Shown one piece after another: positions 50,828 to 59,511 of a DNA stretch of 64,000 nt. Source of the DNA: a virus; the IMG/VR virus record IMGVR_UViG_3300042261_001452, positions 1 to 64,000 of that record. One strand, 5' to 3'. Position numbers and translations under genes: made by a program. A model generated the notes under the pieces. It saw nothing but the letters and a program-made list of their open reading frames with translations. It had not been told where the DNA came from and did no database searches. The number at the start of each line of letters is the position of its first letter. Within the stretch, counting starts at the first letter, position 1.

Positions 50828-52771
50828 TTATCCCTCTATAAATCCTCTTTCTTTTACGGGAAAAGGAAGTTCAAGTTGTTCTTCTTTATTTTCTTCCTCT
50901 TCTGTAAAGAATTGTCTATCTCCTAACACTAATTCTCCTGTTCCATTTTTTCTTACAGAGCCTTGACTATTCTCAAGGATCTTTATAAAATTTTCAGAAT
51001 TCCACTTGATTCCTTCCCCTGTTTTTACAAAGAAATAATCATATGTAGCCATTTCCACTAATAATGTCTCAACATCTCTAACTGTAAACCCCTTAATTGT
51101 CGCTATATGTGCTATTCTATCTAAATCTAATTTATTAATCTTTTCTTGAAATGTTTCTGCCGAACTATAGCCTATAATCTTAATGCCTCTATTATTCATT
51201 CTTCTGGCAGAGGTCAATAATGTCTCTTTTAAAGATTTGGCATCAAAGTTGTCAATATTTATTACTAAATCTGCTCTTCCAGATCTTAATAATGGGCCTG
51301 TTATATTTTCTTTATGGTTAGTTGTTAATACTATAAAGATATTATTTTTAACTAACCCATTCTCTTCTTGAATATTTTGTAACCAATTCATGAATTCAGA
51401 TTCAACCTGCTTATGAGATTCATGCATTCCTTGTCCAGCTTGATTTGTAGCACCAATGGCTCTATCATATTCATCTATCCTTACGATTAAATGAGAGGCA
51501 TTAGCAATTTTTTTCAAACTTTCTCTCATTCTTTCTGCTCCTTCTCCAACCCATTTTGAGTGTACGGCACCTATATTAAAGTCCCATACATCAAATCCTA
51601 ATAATCCTGCCAAATGAATCGGAAAACTACTTTTACCTACTCCACCCTTTCCATAAAGAACTAAAACATGTGGTATTCTAGTTTGTAAGGCTTCTATTGT
51701 TTCAGAATAATAATCATCTTTACAAGATTTTAAGGCTTGATCTTGGGCTTGTTTCAAATCCCTAATTTCATTAAAATCTCTCAATATCTTTTTAACATCA
51801 TATGTAAAACTACTAGTCTCTGGACAAATATAATCTTCCCATGGTCTAGGTATTAATTGCGTGAGTCCAAATCCATCTTCCATAAAATTCTTATTAATTT
51901 TATCTCTTAATACTTTTACTAATGCATTTCCGTTAATAATTGTTTCATCTACTTTATCTTTTGACCTAGAAAAAGCATATCCTAAAATATCACCTGCATT
52001 AAGATAAGTTAGACCAGAAACTTTTCTTAAAATTTGTTCTCTATGAGAATGATTCATAAGAACTTTATATTTGTAGTTATTAAATAAAAAGATATAACTA
52101 TCCAATAAATGATCTGCACCAAATTTATCAACTGGAGGAAGTTCAATAGTTCTTATCTTAAAAGGAAATTGCAATTTTATATTTGATATCAATAATAATC
52201 TACAAGACTTTCTATTTGTGACATTTCTAAAATCATCAAAAATCCATAAGGCTCTTTGATCTATTCTTCCGGGTTCTTTACAAAAATCTAGACTATAATC
52301 AATATTTCTTATTACCAGATATTTATCTTTAAAATCATTTAGTAAAACTTCTTTCCTAGAAACAAATCCATCTGGTTTTCTCAATCTTTTACCAGTTTGA
52401 TAATCTATTTTAAAGGTTGGCATTCCATTAGAATCAATTTCAGTTTCAAAATTACCATAAATAAGTTCATCTAAAGATGTTGTACTATTGCTTGCTCCGG
52501 GCGAACCTTTTTGAAGTTCGACAGCATCTATTTTAGTAGTATTACGAAATAACTCTTGTTTTTTAAAACAATCATCCAAGAAAAAATCAACAAGGCAAGG
52601 ATCTTCATAATTTACAACTAAATTGGTTATTCCTGTTAAAGATAGCTTAATGGCTCCCAAAAGTTCTTTTTTAGTTTCTTGAAAACGCTCGCTATTTTGA
52701 ATAAGTGAAATAAAATCAATATTCTTTTTGATTTTTTGATTATTTTCTTCAATATTAATATCTTCTGCCAT
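50828..52771 (-). CDS. AAA+ ATPase (647 aa), leaderless candidate
   Basis: Start ATG at 52771 (MAEDINIEENNQKI), six bases after TATAAT and without ribosome site. Walker A LYGKGGVGKSS (near residue 370), Walker B LIVRIDEYDRA (near 425), sensor FIVLTTNH and GRADLVINID. The N-terminal 360 residues are helical and contain no known domain. It is a second, shorter AAA+ beside the 1405-aa one, so the two could form a mixed ring or divide initial and late steps. The role is not known. Confidence 0.75.
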   Translation of the reverse strand: MAEDINIEENNQKIKKNIDFISLIQNSERFQETKKELLGAIKLSLTGITNLVVNYEDPCLVDFFLDDCFKKQELFRNTTKIDAVELQKGSPGASNSTTSLDELIYGNFETEIDSNGMPTFKIDYQTGKRLRKPDGFVSRKEVLLNDFKDKYLVIRNIDYSLDFCKEPGRIDQRALWIFDDFRNVTNRKSCRLLLISNIKLQFPFKIRTIELPPVDKFGADHLLDSYIFLFNNYKYKVLMNHSHREQILRKVSGLTYLNAGDILGYAFSRSKDKVDETIINGNALVKVLRDKINKNFMEDGFGLTQLIPRPWEDYICPETSSFTYDVKKILRDFNEIRDLKQAQDQALKSCKDDYYSETIEALQTRIPHVLVLYGKGGVGKSSFPIHLAGLLGFDVWDFNIGAVHSKWVGEGAERMRESLKKIANASHLIVRIDEYDRAIGATNQAGQGMHESHKQVESEFMNWLQNIQEENGLVKNNIFIVLTTNHKENITGPLLRSGRADLVINIDNFDAKSLKETLLTSARRMNNRGIKIIGYSSAETFQEKINKLDLDRIAHIATIKGFTVRDVETLLVEMATYDYFFVKTGEGIKWNSENFIKILENSQGSVRKNGTGELVLGDRQFFTEEEENKEEQLELPFPVKERGFIEG

Positions 52772-52777
52772 TTTATT

Positions 52778-52786
52778 ATTATACAA
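52778..52786 (-). promoter_or_regulatory. Promoter TTGTATAAT with TATAAT-N6-ATG spacing
   Basis: TATAAT at 52783-52778, six bases, ATG at 52771. A start of transcription at normal distance would fall on the A of the ATG, giving a leaderless message. Confidence 0.6.
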
Positions 52787-52820
52787 AAAAAGAAGGACGA
52801 CAAAAATCGTCCTTCTTTTT
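52787..52820 (-). terminator. Rho-independent terminator after acidic protein gene
   Basis: A 14-bp perfect stem (AAAAAGAAGGACGA / TCGTCCTTCTTTTT) with a 6-base loop. It directly abuts the next promoter. Confidence 0.9.
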
Positions 52821-52863
52821 AAGTTTGTTTATTATATGAGTTATAATATTTAGATTTTATATC

Positions 52864-53679
52864 TTACTTCTCATAATCTGTAACAAGAAGCTTACAGAAG
52901 TCTGGAATATAACCTAGATCATTCTTCCAGTATTCATAAATCTTTTTCTTGACAGAAGGACTAAGCTTGGCAACTCTAACCATTCCATCACTATCAGTAG
53001 AAGCACTCTTCATCTCTACTTTCTTAGAAGCCTTGCCGCTTTCTTGAATGATTTCATCTTCCTTTTTGCCTTCGCCTTCATCTTCCTTATCTTCATCACC
53101 TTCTTCTTCGTCAGTGACTTCTAGCTCAATTGCTTCTTCCTCTTCATTATCTTCATCTGTATCAGTGATTTCAACTTCAATCTCTTCGCCATTGTCTTTA
53201 TTTTCATCTTCAACAATGACTTCTGTATCTGCATCAACTGGCTCAGCTTCGTCTTCAATTTCGATTTCTACTTCTTCAGGAACAACTTTGTCACCACCAA
53301 CTACTTCCTTAACTTCCTGAACAGCCTGCTCGACCTTCTCTACTGCCTGTCCTATTTTGCCAGCTAGATCTTCAGCTTTCTTGGCTTTATCAACAAGATC
53401 AGCAACGGCCTTTTGGGCATCAGTACCAACTTCCTTGCTAATCTCGCCAACTTGAGCCATGGGTTCCTGACAAGGAGCGCAAATCTCAGTAGTTTCTCCC
53501 TCTTCAACTGTAGCCTCTATCTGAGCTTTCTTATCACTTAGATAAGATTTTGCAGCAGCAAATAGAGCGTCTTTATCTGTTTTGTCTTGTTGGGTGCCTG
53601 TAGAAGCAGTCTTAGTTAGGACTTTGCCCTTAGGACTCCAATTAAATTCTGAATTACCAACTGGTGTAATAATAGCCAT
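52864..53679 (-). CDS. Highly acidic protein with small C-terminal domain (271 aa)
   Basis: Residues 60-130 form a coiled coil (VADLVDKAKKAEDLAGKIGQAVEKVE). About 90 residues of nearly pure Glu/Asp follow. A compact end reads LSPSVKKKIYEYWKNDLGYIPDFCKLLVTDYEK. The tag KGKVLTKTASTG is near residue 20. Such charge is usual in scaffold or chaperone-like phage proteins and DNA mimics. It has its own promoter (53713-53741) and a strong terminator, so it may be made at high level. Role unknown. Confidence 0.6.
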   Translation of the reverse strand: MAIITPVGNSEFNWSPKGKVLTKTASTGTQQDKTDKDALFAAAKSYLSDKKAQIEATVEEGETTEICAPCQEPMAQVGEISKEVGTDAQKAVADLVDKAKKAEDLAGKIGQAVEKVEQAVQEVKEVVGGDKVVPEEVEIEIEDEAEPVDADTEVIVEDENKDNGEEIEVEITDTDEDNEEEEAIELEVTDEEEGDEDKEDEGEGKKEDEIIQESGKASKKVEMKSASTDSDGMVRVAKLSPSVKKKIYEYWKNDLGYIPDFCKLLVTDYEK

Positions 53680-53712
53680 TTTTATATCTCCTTATTTGTT
53701 CTTATGCACTCT

Positions 53713-53741
53713 ATTATGTGCCTTGATATTGTTATACTCAA
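53713..53741 (-). promoter_or_regulatory. Sigma70-like promoter of the acidic protein gene
   Basis: TTGAGT at 53741-53736, 17-base spacer, CATAAT at 53718-53713 on the minus strand; ribosome site AAGGAG lies further down before ATG 53679. Confidence 0.5.
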
Positions 53742-53773
53742 AAACTAATAAATATTCCTTCTTACATTTTTAT

Positions 53774-53995
53774 TTATTTTTTATCCCCATGAGCGGCATG
53801 ATTCAACGTCCAGTCTTTCCCACTATCTTTCTGAAATTCTTCTAGGCAAGAAAACCAAGCCTCTTGAGGATTCATCCCATCATTTAGCTTACTTCGATAA
53901 GCATTCATCCAAGAACGAGAAAGCCCTAACATCAAGCCTCTTCCATCATCATTAAAAGCTTTTTTAACAAATTTATTTAAATTAAAAGTCGTCAT
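53774..53995 (-). CDS. Small unknown protein (73 aa)
   Basis: MTTFNLNKFVKKAFNDDGRGLMLGLSRSWMNAYRSKLNDGMNPQEAWFSCLEEFQKDSGKDW... looks like a compact helical domain. A weak ribosome site (AGGAA) is 12 bases upstream. No known family. Between the acidic protein gene and the DUF192 gene. Confidence 0.5.
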   Translation of the reverse strand: MTTFNLNKFVKKAFNDDGRGLMLGLSRSWMNAYRSKLNDGMNPQEAWFSCLEEFQKDSGKDWTLNHAAHGDKK

Positions 53996-54045
53996 AATTA
54001 TTTATTTCCTATATTTTAAAAAAAATCCTTCTGTTTTTTATATTT

Positions 54046-55008
54046 CTACATTAATCTATCTACTTCCTGTCTACTTCTTTCACGAAATTCATTTAACTTA
54101 TTAGGATCTATTTCTTGATCATTATAATCTAAAACTATTAAATTGACAATATTATCTAATAAAAAGCTCTTAGGTTGATTCCCTTTAATCGTCCATCCAT
54201 CCCCACCAGATATATTTGAAGATATATCAAAAGCCACTAAAAATTCTCCGTTAGGCCCACTTTTAATGACATAACCTTCTCCGGGTAAAGGCATAACTTT
54301 TCTAGGGGGTAATATATGTCCATTTAATGTCCAATAAATAATTTCCATTTTAAGGTTGAATTCATCAGCAAAACGAATTTTTCCTCTTAAATCTCTTAAC
54401 CAATCAACCTTATCTGCCATTTCTTCATCATGTTTTTCTAGGTAAAGGCTTTGAGGATATTGCCCTCCTTCTGGCTGTTGTTCTGGAGGAGTTAATTCTT
54501 TTGGCTGTTCTTCTACTTTCTCTGGAATTGTCTTAGTTTCTTCTACCTTAGGAGTTTCTTTTGGCTTAACTTCTTCCTTTTTGGGTTCTTCTTTCTTTTT
54601 AAATGGTCTTGATAATAAATCTTTAATTGTCTTAATAAATCCGCCTTGGGCAGTTATTTCTCTTTTATTTCTATGAGTAACGCCTTCTCCAACTATTGAA
54701 AATCCAATATTTACATTATTCTCTCTAAACCAATTCTTATTGACTTCCAATGCATATTTACAAGGTTTATTAGAACGAATTGATCTTGTGCTTAAAGGAG
54801 CCATACTTTCTATTTGAGTAATTGTTCCTTTTTCATCTATAAAGGCAATATCTAATGGAATATAAGTATTCTTCATCCAAAAACTTAAAACATTAGATTC
54901 TGGAAATTTAAATAGCATTCCATTATTTTGAGCTAATTTTTTCCTTCCCATTAATCCAAGTTCCCTCTTGGAAGGAGTATCAGCTAATTCTATTTTTAGT
55001 TTTTTCAT
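54046..55008 (-). CDS. DUF192-domain protein with long linker and C-terminal domain
   Basis: 320 aa from the ATG at 55008, which overlaps the upstream stop (ATGA) and so is the best start. Residues 1-110 are a complete DUF192 domain: IELADTPSKRELGLMGRKKL, GMLFKFPESNVLSFWMKNTYIPLDIAFID, and ALEVNKNWF. A basic linker leads to about 60 residues of K/E/P-rich repeats and then a domain of strands and helices ending RERSRQEVDRL. DUF192 proteins are widespread, small and of poorly known role. A phage copy with an extra 210 residues is unusual. Confidence 0.8.
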   Translation of the reverse strand: MKKLKIELADTPSKRELGLMGRKKLAQNNGMLFKFPESNVLSFWMKNTYIPLDIAFIDEKGTITQIESMAPLSTRSIRSNKPCKYALEVNKNWFRENNVNIGFSIVGEGVTHRNKREITAQGGFIKTIKDLLSRPFKKKEEPKKEEVKPKETPKVEETKTIPEKVEEQPKELTPPEQQPEGGQYPQSLYLEKHDEEMADKVDWLRDLRGKIRFADEFNLKMEIIYWTLNGHILPPRKVMPLPGEGYVIKSGPNGEFLVAFDISSNISGGDGWTIKGNQPKSFLLDNIVNLIVLDYNDQEIDPNKLNEFRERSRQEVDRLM

Positions 55009-55241
55009 TTTTCTCTTGCTGCCTTTTCCAAAGTAAAAACATCTTGCCAAGAAATTCCACTTGTATCTAAGCCTTCAGTTAATTCCTGATAAGCATCTTC
55101 GTCTTCACAAGTGAAATATAAATTTCTAGATCCTGCTTTATTTGCCAAGTTAACACCATAAGGTACTTCTAGACTATATTGCCCATTAATAACCTTTTGG
55201 TATTGTGATTTAGAAAGAATAGCTATTATATCTTTTGCCAT
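55005..55241 (-). CDS. Small unknown protein (78 aa)
   Basis: MAKDIIAILSKSQYQKVINGQYSLEVPYGVNLANKAGSRN... a small alpha/beta protein. It overlaps the DUF192 gene by 4 bases and follows the 153-aa gene by one base, so it is part of a tightly coupled set. The 'LSKSQY' string recalls the LSKxQW motif of other genes. Function unknown. Confidence 0.5.
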   Translation of the reverse strand: MAKDIIAILSKSQYQKVINGQYSLEVPYGVNLANKAGSRNLYFTCEDEDAYQELTEGLDTSGISWQDVFTLEKAAREK

Positions 55242-55242
55242 A

Positions 55243-55704
55243 TTAATCTAATCTGATATTATTGTTATTATTAGCAGCATATGTAGGAGTTCTGTATCCT
55301 GTTTTTCCTTTAATGCTTATACTTGCTAAAATTTCAGTATATTTCTTACTCTTCTGATCTTTTAAGAACTTATTATTCTCTCCTAGTGCCATCGTAGTAA
55401 TAATAGTTTTTGCTCTATTAGTAAAACTAAGTTTTTGTTTGTCTTCAGAAATCAGCCCTCTCTGCTTTAATCTTTGAATGTCATCTTTTGATATTTTTGA
55501 ATTTTCTTTTAGCTTATATATTTCATCGCCAACTTTTTCAGTTTCATTCCAAATCTCTACAAGAAGATCGGCATCATTATTAGAGGCTAAAACCTCTAAT
55601 CCATTTTTTTTAACAGGACCAATATTCTTTAAAAAAGAATAATCTATTCCAGAATACCCTGTCTCATTATTCTCATCTTTAGTCTTTCCTATTGGCAATG
55701 GCAT
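55243..55704 (-). CDS. Winged-helix-like small protein (153 aa)
   Basis: Residues 60-120 (ISKDDIQRLKQRGLISEDKQKLSFTNRAKTIITTMALG) have the helix-turn-helix-wing order of small regulators, with a final helix NKFLKDQKSKKYTEILASI. A DNA-binding or packaging-related role is possible. The ends are polar and disordered. It follows the 1235-aa gene by one base. Confidence 0.5.
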   Translation of the reverse strand: MPLPIGKTKDENNETGYSGIDYSFLKNIGPVKKNGLEVLASNNDADLLVEIWNETEKVGDEIYKLKENSKISKDDIQRLKQRGLISEDKQKLSFTNRAKTIITTMALGENNKFLKDQKSKKYTEILASISIKGKTGYRTPTYAANNNNNIRLD

Positions 55705-55705
55705 T

Positions 55706-58700
55706 TTAGTCTCCTATTAGTTTTTCTAATCTAAATTTCTTCAAAATATCCCTTAATTCCTCTCCATCTTTACAATTAAATAAAGTAGATATATTTTCAT
55801 TTATGTAAATTCTATACTTTTCATCAAATAATAAATTTGAATTTGATATAATTGCAACCATAAGATCTTCTGAAATATTATATCCCTCAATATTATATTT
55901 AATCGCTCTTACAATAATCATCGGATTGAGTTTAACTACTTCATTAGCATCTAAAACAGTCTCTAATGTATTATTATTTATATCTTCTACCGCTCTCCCA
56001 AGAATATCAATAATATTATTATCACATATATTAAGAGCCAATGTATTTATTGTAAAATCTCTATTGCATGCTGACCTGACTAAGCTATTTTTTAAATGTT
56101 CTTCATTTAATTCTTCAGTAAGCTTATTTAATTTTGGATAATGAGCAGATTTACTAAAATCTAGCTGTATTCCTTTATATACAAACGAAAGGCCAAAACG
56201 AGCACTTTCATAAATGTCTTCCCCACTAACGCCAAGTTTTTCCATTAAGGCATAGCCTATCTTTTGGCAAACATCTGGATTATTTGCGATAAATTCTAGT
56301 TTATTAATATTAAAGTCCTTATTAAGATAAATTCTTCTAGGCAAATCACCAATAATATAAAAATTGCTATATTCTAACTCCTTACATATATGCTTAATAT
56401 TAGATACAATAGACTTAATATTACTCTCTCTTTTCTCCTTAATACCAATAATCTTCTCTACTATATTCTTTAGCTCTTCTTTTACTTCATTATTTTGAAA
56501 ATAAGATTCACAATCATCTATTAAAGTATCTCTTAATTCTTCTGAAAAAAGCCAAATTGCACAAACATCTTCCCAATCTCCAATTGTTTTTGGAGGAATA
56601 TCATATGTATTGACTCTTATTCCATCCTTGGGCATCATTTTAATTATAAAGTCAGAGAATCCTTTATTTGTAACTATTCTACTTGCCTTGATTTTATTAT
56701 TTAGAATACTATATTCTATAGTTCTTAAAATCTTTAAAATATCAATAATTTCTTTATCTAATTGTCCTTTTTGTGCAAATCTTAAAGCTGGAGTTGTATG
56801 AGAATAATCTCTTGTCATATCATCAAATAACTGAGGACGGAATCTAGGCTCAATCCATCTATAATAAAACCCTTTGACATCATATTCTGGGTTATATCTT
56901 GGCTGCTTGCGAATTTCTTTATCACTCCATGCAAAATCTTCATCTCTATCATCCCAAGCCATTACTCTATCGCTTAATCCGGGAATAGTGCTTCCATCTG
57001 AAATATCAAGATTATTAAACCATCCAAATAGGAATCTATCTCCAGCTTTTCTCGCTTCTTTCTTAAAAGGATCATAAGAAAAAGCTTTAATATTCTCTAT
57101 CTTTAGATTTTCTGTAATAGGAATCATTAATGGCTTAGGTCTTTTATTCTCTAAAAGCATTTCGAGAGAAGTATAGCCTATAGATTCATCTCTGCTAGGC
57201 TCCAATAATTCTTCCATGATTAATTTTACATTTGGCCTAGAATCCATTCTAGTTTGTTTTCTTAATTGTTCTTCAATACTATTGTCTCTTTGAGATATAT
57301 CAGGAGCAAGATATTGTCTATTATCTCTTGCAATCTCTAACCTTCTATCGGTTGGGTCGCCTGAGCGTTGAGTTAGAATCATCGACCAATCAGGCAAAGA
57401 AGATAAATTAGATTGAGAAAGATATCTTCCTTGAATATCTGAGCCAGTAGGCTGTCCACTTAAAACAGACCCAGACATATGAGGACGAAATTGGGCTTGT
57501 TTATACCAAGAGTTACTTTGAGCATGAATTGTTTCGTGACCTACAGAAAGAGGCGTATAATATTTTTCTAAATTAGAACTCTGAAGCCGTTTCATATATT
57601 CTGAATTTACATAGTTGGTTTGCGCCCATGCTCTAAATTTAGCTTCTTCTGCTTCTGCTGGTCCTTCACTTGTAGCTCCCTTAGAGTGAGTAGCTTCATG
57701 TACAATTGTTGCAGCTAAATGATATATCCCAAGAACATTTGTTAAAATTTGCTTGATTTCACTAGGCAAATTAGGATCTTGGTTTCTTAACCCATCAATA
57801 ATATTATTAACATTTTGATTGGTGGCACTAATTATTCCGCTCATATTAAGACCAATAGCTGTTCCTCCACCACTTTCTATTTGTCTCCATAGTGAATCTA
57901 TATCTTCTTCTACCTTGGCTTGATCAATAGCATCATCTTTAGGATAGGCAAACAACATATTATTTTCATCTTTAATGATATAGCCTTTTTGTTCTAACTT
58001 CTTCTTAAGAAGATTAGTTTTAATAGCTCTATCTAAGGCTGGAACATAAACGCCAAAAGCCCCGCCTTTAGAGAAATTAAACACAAATGCTATATTTCTG
58101 AGAAAATCTCCAGAATATTTATTTACTAGTTGAATAGCTTCATTTGTTCCACCAAAGACTCCTGCAATTTGAGAGGCATCAACAGATGACGTTCCTATAA
58201 ATCTTTCAGCATGCTCGGGAATATTGCCAGAAAAATATCCATCGAAATCTGTTGGTTTTTCTATCTTCATTTGAGCATTTTTCTTTATCCCTTCATACCA
58301 ATTAGAAGCAATATTCTCATCAAACAAGTTTCTCATTCTCTTTAGTTTCTTAATTCTTTCCATTTCTGGGGAAATCGTTGAAGATGGAGTCTTTTCTTCC
58401 TCGTCTGTATCCTCTTGTGAAGCTTGTTCTGATTGTGGTAATGGCTTTACTTCTGGAGTTTGTGGAATTTTATCTTCTGCTTCCTGAGAAGGCATATCAT
58501 AATTTTTAGGTCTATTTAGTTCAAAATTCCAGTTGTTCTTTGTAGCATCAACTGGAATATAATTTATATTTTCTGATCCCACATACTTTTTCTCAGATTT
58601 TGCTGATTCAATAGCTTTTCTTAAAATAACTCTTACCTCATCTATGTTTTCTCTATATGTTTCTTGCAATGGTTGAACCTTAGATTGATTTTCACTTTCA

Positions 58701-59413
58701 AGATCAATGTATTCAAAGGCAGGAATAAATGCTGAGCTAGAAAACTCACTAAGTCCCCTACGTCTAACAATAAATAAATTCATTACCGATGCATGATAAA
58801 TTCGACTCTTCATTCTTGTTAATCTGACTAGGCCCATTATATCATATGATCCATATTTAGTTGTCTGTTCGTCATAAATGGCTTCTCGCTCAGCAATTGT
58901 GTCTGCTAGTCTTTCTTTTTCAGATTTATTTCTTTCTTTCTCTATTCTTACTTCTTCTATATATTCCTCATAATCATTAACTGTCAATGCAGATCTTGAT
59001 CCCCATGGAATTCTAAAAATAGCTAAAATTCTTCTAACTGCCTCATTATAAGGTAATTGTTTTTTACTCTTATCATACTCTACAGTAAATATAGGTTTAT
59101 TATCAAGAATGCTAAAAAGCGTGACTGTAAAAGAATTGTATTTGTCTTGACTTTTACCATATACCATTTTTAACATGTATTCTGGTCTATTTTTTACCCT
59201 ATTTGGAAGATTAATGTTCCCAATGCAGGTTTTAAAGGCAGAATCATCAGTATAAGAGAATTCTTCTTTGTTTTGCCAAATAATTCCCGGACTTTTTGAT
59301 ATTTTAAAGAAAAAATTTCTCTGAACACTATTAATATCTTTTATAGTAGCTACGTTACTTATAAAATTGAATTCTGATTGCTCAGAAGATTGTGCTTTTT
59401 TATACCAATTCAT
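55706..59413 (-). CDS. Giant protein: zinc metallopeptidase plus degenerate nucleotidyltransferase
   Basis: 1235 aa from the ATG at 59413 (MNWYKKAQSS), six bases after TATAAT. Three modules are each introduced by a WYK tag: residues 1, about 368 (ASNWYEGIKKNAQ) and about 628 (SNSWYKQAQ). The middle module holds HEATH at 571-575 followed by EGPAEAEE, a zinc HExxH protease with a third ligand. The C-terminus (1010-1235) follows the layout of CCA-type nucleotidyltransferases (GDLPRRIYLNK, CNRDFTINTLALN, LNPMIIVRAIKY) but lacks the DxD acidic pair, so it is probably inactive. It is a unique combination; I infer a fusion of at least three genes. Confidence 0.7.
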   Translation of the reverse strand: MNWYKKAQSSEQSEFNFISNVATIKDINSVQRNFFFKISKSPGIIWQNKEEFSYTDDSAFKTCIGNINLPNRVKNRPEYMLKMVYGKSQDKYNSFTVTLFSILDNKPIFTVEYDKSKKQLPYNEAVRRILAIFRIPWGSRSALTVNDYEEYIEEVRIEKERNKSEKERLADTIAEREAIYDEQTTKYGSYDIMGLVRLTRMKSRIYHASVMNLFIVRRRGLSEFSSSAFIPAFEYIDLESENQSKVQPLQETYRENIDEVRVILRKAIESAKSEKKYVGSENINYIPVDATKNNWNFELNRPKNYDMPSQEAEDKIPQTPEVKPLPQSEQASQEDTDEEEKTPSSTISPEMERIKKLKRMRNLFDENIASNWYEGIKKNAQMKIEKPTDFDGYFSGNIPEHAERFIGTSSVDASQIAGVFGGTNEAIQLVNKYSGDFLRNIAFVFNFSKGGAFGVYVPALDRAIKTNLLKKKLEQKGYIIKDENNMLFAYPKDDAIDQAKVEEDIDSLWRQIESGGGTAIGLNMSGIISATNQNVNNIIDGLRNQDPNLPSEIKQILTNVLGIYHLAATIVHEATHSKGATSEGPAEAEEAKFRAWAQTNYVNSEYMKRLQSSNLEKYYTPLSVGHETIHAQSNSWYKQAQFRPHMSGSVLSGQPTGSDIQGRYLSQSNLSSLPDWSMILTQRSGDPTDRRLEIARDNRQYLAPDISQRDNSIEEQLRKQTRMDSRPNVKLIMEELLEPSRDESIGYTSLEMLLENKRPKPLMIPITENLKIENIKAFSYDPFKKEARKAGDRFLFGWFNNLDISDGSTIPGLSDRVMAWDDRDEDFAWSDKEIRKQPRYNPEYDVKGFYYRWIEPRFRPQLFDDMTRDYSHTTPALRFAQKGQLDKEIIDILKILRTIEYSILNNKIKASRIVTNKGFSDFIIKMMPKDGIRVNTYDIPPKTIGDWEDVCAIWLFSEELRDTLIDDCESYFQNNEVKEELKNIVEKIIGIKEKRESNIKSIVSNIKHICKELEYSNFYIIGDLPRRIYLNKDFNINKLEFIANNPDVCQKIGYALMEKLGVSGEDIYESARFGLSFVYKGIQLDFSKSAHYPKLNKLTEELNEEHLKNSLVRSACNRDFTINTLALNICDNNIIDILGRAVEDINNNTLETVLDANEVVKLNPMIIVRAIKYNIEGYNISEDLMVAIISNSNLLFDEKYRIYINENISTLFNCKDGEELRDILKKFRLEKLIGD

Positions 59414-59419
59414 AATAGT

Positions 59420-59431
59420 ATTATACTTCAA
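59420..59431 (-). promoter_or_regulatory. Promoter TTGAAGTATAAT with TATAAT-N6-ATG spacing
   Basis: TATAAT at 59425-59420, then ACTATT, then ATG at 59413. Same geometry as the 647-aa AAA+ gene, with no ribosome site. Confidence 0.6.
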
Positions 59432-59451
59432 AAAAATGAACAAAAAACCTT

Positions 59452-59487
59452 TAAACAAAAAGCCAACGAAGAATTATCTCGTTGGCC
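59452..59487 (-). terminator. Rho-independent terminator after 115-aa gene
   Basis: GCCAACGA / TCGTTGGC stem of 8 bp with flanking A/T and a 9-base loop, followed by TTTTTGTTT on the minus strand. Ends the transcript from the protease group. Confidence 0.8.
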
Positions 59488-59511
59488 TTTTATTTTTCAA
59501 ACTATTCTTTT

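Noticed and set aside
53048-53320. 90-aa serine-rich open frame on the plus strand
   Set aside because: It is the mirror of the Glu/Asp-rich part of the 271-aa gene (GAA/GAT become TTC/ATC, TCT and TCA runs). No ribosome site.
59414-59458. Longer N-terminus (MFKGFLFIFLKYNTI) for the 1235-aa protein
   Set aside because: The added part covers the promoter and A/T-rich terminator tail; the conserved MNWYKKAQ start is far more likely.
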